In this document: positions 7,571 to 16,931 of the stretch, one piece after another
Position numbering within the stretch: the stretch's first letter is position 1
Layout: every line of letters starts with the position of its first letter
Source: Myxococcales bacterium
Lineage (GTDB): Bacteria; Myxococcota_A; Polyangia; Palsa-1104
Direction of reading: 5' to 3'
NCBI GenBank assembly: GCA_028287105.1
Contig: JAQBQH010000216.1
Span: forward strand, 1-41,215
Length of the DNA stretch: 41,215 nucleotides
The notes under the pieces: generated by a model
What the model was told of the DNA's origin: nothing
Database searches by the model: none
What the model saw: only the letters and a program-made list of their open reading frames with translations
Translations under genes and position numbers: made by a program

Positions 7571-10500
7571 TTACCGCGCCACGACCGCTCGGTTCACGAT
7601 GCGCGGCGTGATGAAGATCAGGAGCTCGGTACGGTCGTCGTTCTCGCGACGGTTCTTGAAGAGCCAGCCGATCAGCGGAATGTCGGCGAACCACGGGACC
7701 TTGGTGTAGGCGAGGCCGGTGTTGCGCGTGTAGATGCCGCCGATGACCGCACTGTCGCCGTCACGCACGAGCATCTCGGTCTTGGCCTGCTTCTTCAAGA
7801 TCGTGGGATCGCCGCGCGCGCCGACGTTGACGAAGTCGGGCTCGTTACGCGTGATCTGCACGTTCATGACGATCGAGCCTTCGTTGGTGACGTGCGGCTT
7901 GACGGTCAGGTTGAGCTTGGCGTCGACGAAGACGGTGTTGGCACCGGCTGCCGAGACGACCGAGATCGGAATCGCCACGCCCTGCTCGATCGACGCCTCG
8001 ATGTTGTCGAGCGTCATGATCTTCGGCGCCGAGATGATGCGCACGTTGCCGGTGTTCTCCAGCGACGAGAGGCGCAGGTTGATGTTGACGTTGCCGTTGA
8101 GCGATCCGAGCGTCAACCCGAGCGCACCGCCCGAGCCGGTGCCGACGGCGGCCGGCATGTTGACCACGAAGTTCGGCGAGGCCGCGCCCGACTGACCGAG
8201 CTGGAGGCCCTGCGTGTTGGTGGTGGCGTCGGTCGCGCCGCCGGCCACACCCACCGTCGACGGGAAGGCGATGCCGGTCGGATTGCCGGTGCCCGCCGAG
8301 TTGATGGTGTTGCCGCCCCACTGGATGCCGATGTCGCGAAGGAAGGTCGAGCGCGCTTCGACGATGCGCGCCTCGATCAACACCTGCGGCGTCTGCGTGT
8401 CGAGGTTGTGGACCAGGTCCTCCGCCAGCGCGATGTTGCCCGCCACGTCGGTGACGATGAGCATGTTGGTGCGCGCATCGACCGAGACGCGGCCGCGCGA
8501 CGACATCACTTCCTGGATGCGCGGCATGATCTGCGCGCCGTCGGCGTAGCTGAGCGGGATGAGCCGCGTGTCGAGCGGCTTGAGCTCGACCTGCGCCTTG
8601 GCGCGCGCGACCTCCTGCTCCATCTCCTTCTCCAGGACCGCCTGCGGCGCGACGCGAATCAGGTTGCCTTCGTGCTGCATACCGAGGCCCTTCGACTTCA
8701 GGATGACCTCGAGCGCCTGATCCCACGGCACGTCGCGCATGCGGATCGTGACCGTGCCCTTGACGTCGTCGGAGGTGACGATGTTGACCTGACCGACGTC
8801 GGAGAGCAGGCGCAAGATGTTGTGGATGTCGGCGTTGACGAAGTCGAGATCCATGCGGCGACCGCTGTAGCTGTGGCGACGCGGCTGCCGGTTCCCCGAC
8901 CCGCGCTGCAACGTGGCGCCGCCGCCGGCCGGGTTGGCCTCGGCCACCTGCAGCGGAATCGACGCGCCGTATCCGGCCACCTTCGGCGGCGGCACCGAGC
9001 GGGTGCCCGCGCGCGGGAACTCCCAGGTCAAGGTGCCGTTGTCGCGCACCAGCTTCGGGTGCGCGTGCGGCCCACCGTCGGCGAGCGTCACTTCGATGCG
9101 CACGCTGCCGGCGTCGTCGGGATCGGCATAGGTCGACACGCTGCGAATCGGCCCGGCGAAGGCGCTCGCGTCGAGCGTCCGCTCGAGCTTCTTCGGCAGA
9201 TCGGCGCGCGCGATGCGCAACACCGCGCCGCGGTCATCGGCGCGCACCACCGTCGCGTCGGGCAGGCCGGCGTTGCCGCTGATCTCCACGATCACGCGCT
9301 CGGCGTCGGTGTCGTCGAGGAAGCGCACGTCGCGCACCCGCGCCGCCACCTTCTCCGTCGGTAGCGCGTCCTTGGTCGACTTGACCGCGACCGGCGCCAT
9401 CGGTGCCATCGCCGGGCGGCGATCGACCACCGGCGTCGCCGCCGCGACCTTGGCCGGCGTCGGCACCATCGTCAGACGCTGCCGGGTCTTCTCTTCGATA
9501 CGCGCCAGCTCCGCGCGCGCCGCCGACAGCTTCTGATCGAGCGCATCGCCCTCGGCCCGCTTCTTCTGCTGATCGGCCTCCAGCTTCTGCTGCTCACCGA
9601 CGAGACGCTGCCGCTCGGCCACCAGCTTCTTCTGATCCGCCGCCAGGCGCGCGATCTCGCTCTCGGCCGCTTTGAGCTCGGCCTGCTTCTTCTGCTGATC
9701 GGCCTGGACGTGCGCCATCTCCGCCTGCGCCGCCTCGAGCTTGCGCGTCAGCGCCGATCGCTCCGCCGCCAGCTGCTTCTGCAGCTCGCCGCGCTCGACC
9801 GCGATCCGGGCGCGCTCTTCTTCCGTCTGCGCCGCCGCCTGAGACTTCTGCGCGCGCTGCGCCTTTTCCGCCGCCTGGCGCTCCGCGTCCAGCTTGCGCA
9901 GCTCCGCCTGCACGCGGGTCGCCTCGCGCCGCGCCGCTTCCAGCCGCTCGCGCTCCGCCCGCTCGTCGGCGCTCAGCCTCGCCAGCTCGCCCTTGGCCCG
10001 CGACAGATCGGCGTCGGTCGCCCGCGCCGCCTGCGCCTGCTTGGCCATCTCGTCGCTGCGCTTGGCGATTTCGCCCGAGCGCCGCGCCAGCTCCTGAGTC
10101 TGCTTTTCAAGCTGCGTCGACTTCTGCGCCAGCTCGTCGTTGGTCTCTTTGAGCCGCGACGACTGCTTCTGCACCTCGACGCTCTTCTTCTCCAGCTCGT
10201 CCGACTGCTTCTTGACGTCGTCACGAACCTGCGCCAGCCGCGCCTCTTCGGTCCGCCGCAGCTCCTCGACCCGCTTGGCCTCGCCGCGCGCCGTCTCCAG
10301 CTTGGCCAGCTCCTTGGTGCGGAGGTCGGCCGTCGCCTGCATCTCCTTGCGCACCGACTCGAGCCGCGCGCTCTCCCTCTGACGCTCCTCGACGATGCGG
10401 CGCGCCTGCTTCTCCGCGGCGGCCATCTTCTCCATCGATCCCGACGCCAGGGCCGCCGCGTGCTGCGCGCGCTCCGCCGCCTGCGCCCGCTCCGCCGCCA

Positions 10501-11845
10501 CCCGCGCCGCCTCGCGACGCGACACTTCGACCCGCGCCCGCTCGGTCTCCTGCGCCGTGACCAGCTTGGCCAGCTCGGTCCGCGCCCGCTCGACGTCGGC
10601 CTGCGCCGTCTTCGCCGACTCGCTCTGCACGCGCGCCTGCGCCTGCAGCGACTGTAGCTTCTGCTGCTCGGCCCGCGCCGACTCCTCGGCCGCCTGCGCC
10701 CGCGCCGCCATCTCGGCCGCGCGCTTCTGCGCCTCCTGCGCCCGCTTCTGCGACTCCGCCGCCCGCTCCAGCGCCGCGCGCGACGCCGTCTCGCTCGACG
10801 ACGTCAGCCGCTCCGCCGCCTTGGCCCGCTCGGCCGACTGCGCCCGCTCCGCCGCCGACGCCGACGCCGCTGCCTGCGCCAACCGCGTGGCCTCTTCGAC
10901 CCGCGCCTGCGCCCGCTTCTCCTCGGTCGCGCGCGCCGCCTCCGACGCCGCCTGCTTGACCCGCGCCGCCTGCTCGATCTCCTCGAGCCGCGCCTGCTTG
11001 TCCTCGGCCGCCTTGCGCGCCGCCTGCTGCACCTCGGCGAGCTTCTTGGCTTCGAGCTCGCGCGTCCGCGCCAGCTCCTGCGCTTCGCTCTTGAGCCGCG
11101 TCAGCCGCGCCTCTTCCGCCTGCACCTGAGCCTGCAGCCGCTGCCGCTCGACCATGTCCTGCGCGTTCGCCGTCGACGCCCGCTTCTGCGTCTCGGCCAG
11201 CCTCAGCTCTTCGGTCTTGCGCGCCGCCACCACGCGCTCCAGCTCGTCTTTGGCAGCCGACGCCCGCGCCCGTGCCGCCTCGGCCTCGCGCTGGGCATCG
11301 CCTGCCCGCGCCGTCGCCGACCGCTCGGCCTGCTCGGCCACTTGCCGGCGCTGCTCGGTCGCCTGCACCTGCGCCTCGGCGTCGACGCGACGCTTCTTCG
11401 CCTCGTCCATCTTGGACGCGTCCACCCGCATCGCGTCGGCCGGCATCGGCTCGTCCGGCGTCACCGTGATCACGAGATCGTGGCCCACCGCCTTGACGTC
11501 GTAGCTCGACGCCCGCTTGAACCCGATCATCACGCGCGCCGTGCGGCTGGCCGCGTCGGCATACTGCGCCGTCGCGATCTGCCCCACCGCCCACGTATCG
11601 ACGTCGATGGGCCCGGCGCGCAGGTCGTCGCCCGCGATCTTGCCGTCGGCCACGTCGACCACCACGCGCGCCGGCCGCTCCAGCCGGTAGGCCGTGAAGC
11701 TGGGCGTCGCCGAGCCGTGCACGACGATGACCGTCTTGCCCCCTTCGGCACGAGCGGTCACCTTCGTGACGACGTTTTCTGCCGCGCTCGCGACCCCCGC
11801 GAGCGCCAGCACCGTCGCCAGTCCGAGTAGAGAACTCCGCCTCAT
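7571..11845 (-). CDS. pilQ: Type IV pilus secretin PilQ with giant coiled-coil insertion
   Basis: PilQ forms the outer-membrane channel through which the type IV pilus passes. I start it at ATG 11845, because AAGGAG lies 5 bases upstream and a clean signal peptide follows; an in-frame GTG at 11890 would overlap pilP. The product is 1,424 residues. Layout: signal peptide (1-21), AMIN-like beta domain (~23-135), an Ala/Glu/Arg/Lys/Gln-rich coiled-coil-like region (~143-790), a second AMIN-like domain (~830-935), secretin N0/STN domain (MDLDFVNADIHNILRLL onward, ~995-1065), N1 domain (~1090-1160), and the secretin core to the end. The core includes VPWFADIPLIGWLFK and TELLIFITPRIV. Ordinary PilQ proteins are about 700-900 residues, so the coiled coil roughly doubles the protein. 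It is last of the pilMNOPQ genes. Confidence 0.95.
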   Translation of the reverse strand: MRRSSLLGLATVLALAGVASAAENVVTKVTARAEGGKTVIVVHGSATPSFTAYRLERPARVVVDVADGKIAGDDLRAGPIDVDTWAVGQIATAQYADAASRTARVMIGFKRASSYDVKAVGHDLVITVTPDEPMPADAMRVDASKMDEAKKRRVDAEAQVQATEQRRQVAEQAERSATARAGDAQREAEAARARASAAKDELERVVAARKTEELRLAETQKRASTANAQDMVERQRLQAQVQAEEARLTRLKSEAQELARTRELEAKKLAEVQQAARKAAEDKQARLEEIEQAARVKQAASEAARATEEKRAQARVEEATRLAQAAASASAAERAQSAERAKAAERLTSSSETASRAALERAAESQKRAQEAQKRAAEMAARAQAAEESARAEQQKLQSLQAQARVQSESAKTAQADVERARTELAKLVTAQETERARVEVSRREAARVAAERAQAAERAQHAAALASGSMEKMAAAEKQARRIVEERQRESARLESVRKEMQATADLRTKELAKLETARGEAKRVEELRRTEEARLAQVRDDVKKQSDELEKKSVEVQKQSSRLKETNDELAQKSTQLEKQTQELARRSGEIAKRSDEMAKQAQAARATDADLSRAKGELARLSADERAERERLEAARREATRVQAELRKLDAERQAAEKAQRAQKSQAAAQTEEERARIAVERGELQKQLAAERSALTRKLEAAQAEMAHVQADQQKKQAELKAAESEIARLAADQKKLVAERQRLVGEQQKLEADQQKKRAEGDALDQKLSAARAELARIEEKTRQRLTMVPTPAKVAAATPVVDRRPAMAPMAPVAVKSTKDALPTEKVAARVRDVRFLDDTDAERVIVEISGNAGLPDATVVRADDRGAVLRIARADLPKKLERTLDASAFAGPIRSVSTYADPDDAGSVRIEVTLADGGPHAHPKLVRDNGTLTWEFPRAGTRSVPPPKVAGYGASIPLQVAEANPAGGGATLQRGSGNRQPRRHSYSGRRMDLDFVNADIHNILRLLSDVGQVNIVTSDDVKGTVTIRMRDVPWDQALEVILKSKGLGMQHEGNLIRVAPQAVLEKEMEQEVARAKAQVELKPLDTRLIPLSYADGAQIMPRIQEVMSSRGRVSVDARTNMLIVTDVAGNIALAEDLVHNLDTQTPQVLIEARIVEARSTFLRDIGIQWGGNTINSAGTGNPTGIAFPSTVGVAGGATDATTNTQGLQLGQSGAASPNFVVNMPAAVGTGSGGALGLTLGSLNGNVNINLRLSSLENTGNVRIISAPKIMTLDNIEASIEQGVAIPISVVSAAGANTVFVDAKLNLTVKPHVTNEGSIVMNVQITRNEPDFVNVGARGDPTILKKQAKTEMLVRDGDSAVIGGIYTRNTGLAYTKVPWFADIPLIGWLFKNRRENDDRTELLIFITPRIVNRAVVAR

Positions 11846-11886
11846 GACGGCTCCTTGTGTCGACGCCAGTCTCATCGCCAGCTTCA

Positions 11887-12456
11887 TCACTGCCCCACGT
11901 TCTCGCCCGCGTGTAGCTCGACCACGCGTTCGCTCACCTTTGGTTTCCCGCCACCACCGAGATCCTCATTCATCTGGAAGAACACGCGGTCCGGGGCGAC
12001 GCGCGTCACGAGCGCATCGGACTTCGAGACATGATCGCCACGCACCACGCCCACCCCCGTCCCGGTCGGATCGACGAACATCGCCTTGGGCGAGGTGCCG
12101 TTGCCACCGACGATGGCGATTAGCTTCAGCTCCTCGATCGCAAACTTCTCCAGCAAGATCCGATGCTGCGGCTTGACGTTGATCACCTGGGTGGCGAACG
12201 TCGTCAAAAACGAGCGGAAGGGATCGCGATTGGTCGGCGACTCCTTGAAGTCCTCGTTCGTGAGCTGCCGCTTGCGCACTTCCGCCAGCAGCGCCTCCTT
12301 CGATTGCTCGACGCCCGGCTGCACCGCCGCCACCGGCGAGCCGGCGGGCGCGGCCGGCCTTGGCACGATCGGCTTCGGCGCCGGCGCCGCCGCCTTTTCC
12401 GCGCCGCCGCCGCACGACGCGACCATCAACAGCGCCACCAACCACGCGCGCCTCAA
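11887..12456 (-). CDS. pilP: Type IV pilus inner-membrane lipoprotein PilP
   Basis: A 189-residue lipoprotein linking the PilNO inner-membrane complex to the periplasmic domains of PilQ. The signal ends in LLMVASC with the lipidated Cys at residue 15. A Pro/Ala-rich linker (~22-45) follows, then the conserved PilP region: SPTNRDPFRSF, the beta-sandwich segment ELKLIAIVGGNGTSPKAMFVDPTG, and GVVRGDHVSK near the end. The start is a TTG at 12456 that overlaps the pilO stop (TTGA) and has a strong GGGAGGTGG about 5 bases upstream; no better ATG exists. The spacing to pilQ (41 bases from stop to my chosen start) leaves room for pilQ's own ribosome-binding site. Confidence 0.92.
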   Translation of the reverse strand: MRRAWLVALLMVASCGGGAEKAAAPAPKPIVPRPAAPAGSPVAAVQPGVEQSKEALLAEVRKRQLTNEDFKESPTNRDPFRSFLTTFATQVINVKPQHRILLEKFAIEELKLIAIVGGNGTSPKAMFVDPTGTGVGVVRGDHVSKSDALVTRVAPDRVFFQMNEDLGGGGKPKVSERVVELHAGENVGQ

Positions 12457-13085
12457 TGGCCACCTCCCGACGAGATCGACGTGCCGCCGCCCTTACGTGC
12501 GCCCGACCCCTTGTCGGTGAACATGAAGGTGGTGGCCACGAAGTTGGCCTTGAGCTGGTTTGGCTGATCGATCGGCGTCTGCAGCGCCACCGGATCGAGC
12601 GACAGATCCTCGATGTTGACGATGCGCTTCAAGTCGCCGACCTGTTTGAAGAAGTGATTGATCTGGTGATACGTCCCCGTCAGCGACATACGGATGGGAA
12701 TCTTCACGTACATCTCGACCGGCTGCGCCGCCTCGCGAATCGAGGCCACCTTGGAGAGCCCGCTCAGCTCGATCTGCGCCTGGACGTTCTCGATGAACTG
12801 CTCGATATCGTCCCGCTTCGGCAACACGCGCAGGAGCTCTTTCTGCTCCTCGAGCAGCGCGTTGACCTCGTTGCGGAACGCCAGGTACTCCTGCTTCCGC
12901 TTCTCGTAATCCTTCTTTTCCTTCTCGAGCCGGTCCCGGTCCTTCTCCAGCTGCGCCTGCTCGTCGAGCATGTCGCTGTAGAAGAAGTAGTAGTAGCCGC
13001 CCGTGAGCACGGCGATGACACCGGCGATGATGCCGAGCTTGATGCCCAGCGACAGCGCCGCGAACTTGTCGAAGAAGGGTTGCAT
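12453..13085 (-). CDS. pilO: Type IV pilus alignment protein PilO
   Basis: A 210-residue bitopic inner-membrane protein that pairs with PilN. It has a short cytoplasmic N-terminus, one membrane helix (~13-36, GIIAGVIAVLTGGYYYFF), a highly charged coiled coil (~41-95, QLEKDRDRLEKEKKDYEKR), then a ferredoxin-like periplasmic domain (YVKIPIRMSLTGTYHQINHFF). The frame is open further upstream, but that extension is a shadow of pilN. ATG 13085 overlaps the pilN stop by one base (TAATG) and begins the typical PilO N-terminus. It is translationally coupled to pilN and pilP on both sides. Confidence 0.95.
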   Translation of the reverse strand: MQPFFDKFAALSLGIKLGIIAGVIAVLTGGYYYFFYSDMLDEQAQLEKDRDRLEKEKKDYEKRKQEYLAFRNEVNALLEEQKELLRVLPKRDDIEQFIENVQAQIELSGLSKVASIREAAQPVEMYVKIPIRMSLTGTYHQINHFFKQVGDLKRIVNIEDLSLDPVALQTPIDQPNQLKANFVATTFMFTDKGSGARKGGGTSISSGGGH

Positions 13086-13720
13086 TAGTAGTTCACCCGA
13101 CACGTCACGTCGAACGTCACGTACGAGACGCTCAACTTCGAGTCGACCTCCGGCTGGGTCTGCTGCCAGTAGACGTCGGAGAAGAAGGCCGACACCTTCA
13201 GGCGCTTGAGGAACTCCGCCACGTCCTCGTCGCTCTTCGCCGCGCCCTTGATCTTGACGTTGTGGCTGCTCTCGGAGTAACTGACCAGCCAAGCGCGCCG
13301 CGTGTCCCAGTTCGGGTTGAACCCGCCGGTCGGATCGCGCTTGATCGTCTCTTCGTACTGCTCTTTATTGAACGTCGGGCCCTTGCCCGGCGTCAGGATG
13401 TCCGAGAGCTCGCGCATCATGAACGTCGGTCCCGCGCGGTTGGCCTGCAGCCGCTTGATGGCGTCACGCTGGCGGATGAGCTCGTCGCGCTGCGCCTTGA
13501 TGACCTCGTAGTCGCCGATCTCGGCCTTGAGCTTGGCGATGTCGCGCGAAAGCCCCTGGTTGTGCTCGCGCAGGGCGTTGATGCGCGCCACCTGCGTGCC
13601 GTGGAAGACGATGATGCCGACCAGCGTGGCGGAGAGCGCGATGACGCCGAACAGGAGCTGCTTCTGCCCCTGCTCGCGGCGCTTGGCCGCCTTGACCGGT
13701 AGGAGGTTTATTTTGATCAT
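13085..13720 (-). CDS. pilN: Type IV pilus assembly protein PilN
   Basis: A 211-residue inner-membrane protein that starts with the conserved MIKINLLP. This is the cytoplasmic peptide that docks into the groove of PilM. A membrane helix (~22-40) follows, then a coiled coil (~45-95, RINALREHNQGLSRDIAKLKAE) and a periplasmic ferredoxin-like domain with VKIKGAAKSDEDVAEFLKRL and SYVTFDVTCRV. It lies 13 bases after pilM and shares a one-base overlap with pilO. All features expected of PilN are present and the length is normal. Confidence 0.95.
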   Translation of the reverse strand: MIKINLLPVKAAKRREQGQKQLLFGVIALSATLVGIIVFHGTQVARINALREHNQGLSRDIAKLKAEIGDYEVIKAQRDELIRQRDAIKRLQANRAGPTFMMRELSDILTPGKGPTFNKEQYEETIKRDPTGGFNPNWDTRRAWLVSYSESSHNVKIKGAAKSDEDVAEFLKRLKVSAFFSDVYWQQTQPEVDSKLSVSYVTFDVTCRVNY

Positions 13721-13733
13721 GGCGTTCGCTCGC

Positions 13734-14771
13734 TCATTGGAACTTGTCCCCTGGTGACCTCAACGCGAGGCCCAGCGACACGACGGCTTGCGGTCCGTGG
13801 TTGCGCAAGAACGCCGGATCGAGATGCGCCGCGCCGGCTTCGCGGAACGGCTCCATGATCTCGACCGGCACGCGGGCGCGCTGCTCGATCGCGGCCAGGA
13901 GCGGCGGCACCCGCGCCGATCCACCCGACAGGTAGATCTTGCTGATGCTCGTGTCGGGATGCGACGCGAGGAAGAAGTCGAGCGACTTCTGGAACTCGCC
14001 CGCCATCTGCTGCGCCGTCATCTGCAGGATGCGCGCGACGTCGGCCGAGGCATCGCCATCGGTGAACGCGACCTTGAGCGCCTCGGCCTCTTCGCCCGAC
14101 ACGCCCAGATGACGCTTGATGTCATCGGTGAACGAGTTGCCGCCCGTGGTCACGTCGCGCGTGAAGGCCGACATGCCATGAGACAATATATTGATGTTGG
14201 AGAGCGAGGCGCCGACGTTGATCAGCGCCGACACGCCGCCGTCATTGCCGTAGGCCGCCTCGAACGCGTTCTGCATGGCGAACGCGGCCACGTCCACGAC
14301 CACCGGGGTCAGCGACGCTTCGCGCGCGACCGCCGCGTAGTCGGCCACGACCTCTTTCTTGGCCGCGACCAGGAGGAGCTCCATCTGGCCTTGCGCATTC
14401 TTCCCGCCGAGCGCCTGATAGTCGATCTCGACGTCGTTGCGATTGAACGGGATGTGGTGCTCGGCTTCCCAGGGCACCTGCTCTTCCAGCTCGTCCGGCG
14501 TCATCGCCGGCACGAAGATCTTCTTGATGATGAGCGCGTTGCCCGAGATCGCGAGCGCGACCTCTTTTTGTTTGATCTTGAGGCGGTCGAAGAGCGCGCG
14601 GACCGCGTCCACCACGCCCGAATGATTCAGGATGGCGCCATCGACGATCGTATCTGGGGGGATCGGCTCGATGCCGAAGTTGAGCAGCTGGAAGCCGCTC
14701 CCCTTCTTCTTGACCTGAGTGACCTTGACCGCCGAGCTGCCGAGATCAAGGCCGATACAGTTCTTCGCCAT
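13734..14771 (-). CDS. pilM: Type IV pilus actin-like ATPase PilM
   Basis: A 345-residue cytoplasmic protein of the FtsA/MreB-like actin fold. It binds PilN's N-terminal peptide and couples the cytoplasmic pilus motor to the alignment complex. The phosphate-1 loop is GLDLGSSAVKV near the N-terminus, the phosphate-2 segment is ALINVGASLSNINIL, and the adenosine loop is YLSGGSARVPPL. The 1C region PWEAEHHIPF is also typical. The frame begins at a GTG four codons earlier (14783), but ATG 14771 is preceded by AAAGGTGG at about 8 bases and gives the usual MAKNCIGLDLG start. It is the first pilus gene of the operon and lies 45 bases downstream of the XRE regulator. Confidence 0.95.
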   Translation of the reverse strand: MAKNCIGLDLGSSAVKVTQVKKKGSGFQLLNFGIEPIPPDTIVDGAILNHSGVVDAVRALFDRLKIKQKEVALAISGNALIIKKIFVPAMTPDELEEQVPWEAEHHIPFNRNDVEIDYQALGGKNAQGQMELLLVAAKKEVVADYAAVAREASLTPVVVDVAAFAMQNAFEAAYGNDGGVSALINVGASLSNINILSHGMSAFTRDVTTGGNSFTDDIKRHLGVSGEEAEALKVAFTDGDASADVARILQMTAQQMAGEFQKSLDFFLASHPDTSISKIYLSGGSARVPPLLAAIEQRARVPVEIMEPFREAGAAHLDPAFLRNHGPQAVVSLGLALRSPGDKFQ

Positions 14772-14790
14772 CGCCGCGTCCACCTTTCGG

Positions 14791-14815
14791 AGGGCGCAGC
14801 CGGCGGCGGCGCCCT
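14791..14815 (-). promoter_or_regulatory. GC-rich hairpin in the leader of pilM
   Basis: The arms agggcgc (14791-14797) and gcgccct (14809-14815) are perfect inverted repeats around an 11-base loop, immediately after the XRE stop codon and before the pilM ribosome-binding site. There is no T-run, so it is not a classical terminator. It could stabilise a processed pil mRNA or tune read-through. The function is inferred from position only. Confidence 0.4.
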
Positions 14816-14816
14816 A

Positions 14817-15116
14817 CTAGTCTTCTTCTGCGTCGCCGAAGACCATCACGCGATCCGTCGGCTTCAAGCCGAGGGCCTCGAGGATCTTCCGCTTCGTATC
14901 CATCCGCGCCTTCATGCCGCGCTCGACTCGATCGATGGTGAGGGTCGAAAGCCCGGCCCGACGTGCGAGCTCCGCCTTCGACATCATTCGCTCCGTCCGC
15001 AGCTTGCGAACGTTGTTTTTCACCTTGGTCGATTTCGGCGCGCGCGCGCTACCCTTCGCCTCCTTCGTGGAGTCGTCTGTCTTGGGTGCCAGTTCGTCTT
15101 TCTCGTGCGCTTCCAT
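14817..15116 (-). CDS. Small XRE-family helix-turn-helix regulator
   Basis: A 99-residue protein. A Lys/Asp/Ser-rich N-terminal tail (1-33) is followed by an XRE/Cro-type DNA-binding domain (~34-85): NNVRKLRTERMMSKAELARRAG carries the first helices and LSTLTIDRVERG the recognition helix. An acidic tail follows. It has no sensor domain. The start is uncertain: ATG 15116 lacks a ribosome-binding site, while upstream in-frame TTG (15158) and GTG (15143) codons surround a GAGGAGG. It is the gene immediately upstream of pilM, same strand, 45 bases apart, and is preceded by an AT-rich promoter region with palindromes. It may autoregulate and control the pil operon (inference). Confidence 0.85.
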   Translation of the reverse strand: MEAHEKDELAPKTDDSTKEAKGSARAPKSTKVKNNVRKLRTERMMSKAELARRAGLSTLTIDRVERGMKARMDTKRKILEALGLKPTDRVMVFGDAEED

Positions 15117-15173
15117 CGGCCGAGGAGAATGATGGGATCGCACCCTCCTCAACGTCAAGAGAATATAAAAGAT

Positions 15174-15185
15174 ACTTAATTAAGT
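15174..15185. promoter_or_regulatory. Perfect 12-bp AT-rich palindrome upstream of the XRE gene
   Basis: The sequence acttaattaagt is identical on both strands and is flanked by imperfectly matching aga/tct. It lies between the predicted promoter (15211-15238) and the XRE start, in a strikingly AT-rich patch of an otherwise high-GC region. The position after the start point suits a repressor operator, plausibly for the XRE protein itself. Confidence 0.45.
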
Positions 15186-15210
15186 AGTCTCTCATCGCAC
15201 GGTATCCCAC

Positions 15211-15238
15211 ATCGTACCACCTGTAGGTACATGGTCAA
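15211..15238 (-). promoter_or_regulatory. Predicted sigma-70 promoter for the XRE-pilM operon
   Basis: On the minus strand TTGACC (15238-15233) is followed after 16 bases by TACGAT (15216-15211). The spacer contains ACCTACAGGT, an imperfect palindrome with perfect 4-base arms, within a larger GTACC...GGTAC inverted repeat. It is the only promoter-like sequence I found between the sigma-54 activator gene and pilM. No sigma-54 -24/-12 element with correct spacing was visible here. Confidence 0.45.
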
Positions 15239-15250
15239 ATTTTCTCATTT

Positions 15251-16690
<1,440 letters not shown>

Positions 16691-16773
16691 AATCGCCTCT
16701 TGTCCCCACGTTAGAGTGGCACGGAAGATCGAATCTCGCAAAACTTCCGCGGCATTCGATCGCACTGTCCACA

Positions 16774-16810
16774 TGCCAACCGGGTTGCGTGTAGGTGCCA
16801 ACCTGGTTGC
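16774..16810. promoter_or_regulatory. Pair of palindromic direct repeats (candidate operators)
   Basis: Two 15-bp sequences, tgccaaccgggttgc (16774-16788) and tgccaacctggttgc (16796-16810), differ by one base and are spaced 22 bp centre to centre, about two helical turns. Each is itself palindromic around AACC-N-GGTT. They lie in the 241-bp gap between the divergently transcribed NtrC-type gene and the VWA lipoprotein gene. This arrangement is typical of two dimer sites bound cooperatively on one DNA face. The regulator is unknown. Confidence 0.65.
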
Positions 16811-16822
16811 CAGCGACCAAGA

Positions 16823-16852
16823 TTGCGTTGCGTGATTCCGAGCGGTTACAAT
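16823..16852 (+). promoter_or_regulatory. Weak sigma-70-like promoter for the VWA lipoprotein gene
   Basis: TTGCGT (16823-16828), an 18-base spacer and TACAAT (16847-16852, 5 of 6 to consensus). The expected start near 16859 places the two palindromic repeats at about -56 and -78, a common location for activator sites. A second weak candidate (TTGCGA, 18 bases, TAAGAT) lies closer to the gene. Support is from sequence only. Confidence 0.3.
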
Positions 16853-16931
16853 GGAAGGGTTCGGCTCGCCGCTTGCTGACTTGCGACATCGCGCACGGTC
16901 ATCATAAGATGCGCCGTTCTCGGAGGATCAT

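Noticed and set aside
9470-11594. Long open frames on both strands opposite and alongside the coiled-coil part of pilQ (for example 9710-10657 plus and 10221-11594 minus)
   Set aside because: They come from the repetitive Ala/Arg/Glu codon pattern of the coiled coil; their products are low-complexity Arg/Leu/Gly strings without motifs or ribosome-binding sites.
16774-16815. A sigma-54 -24/-12 promoter in the palindromic repeats
   Set aside because: TGGCA pieces occur, but the GG-to-GC distance is 9 instead of 10, or the -12 GC reads GG; the palindromic repeat explanation fits better.
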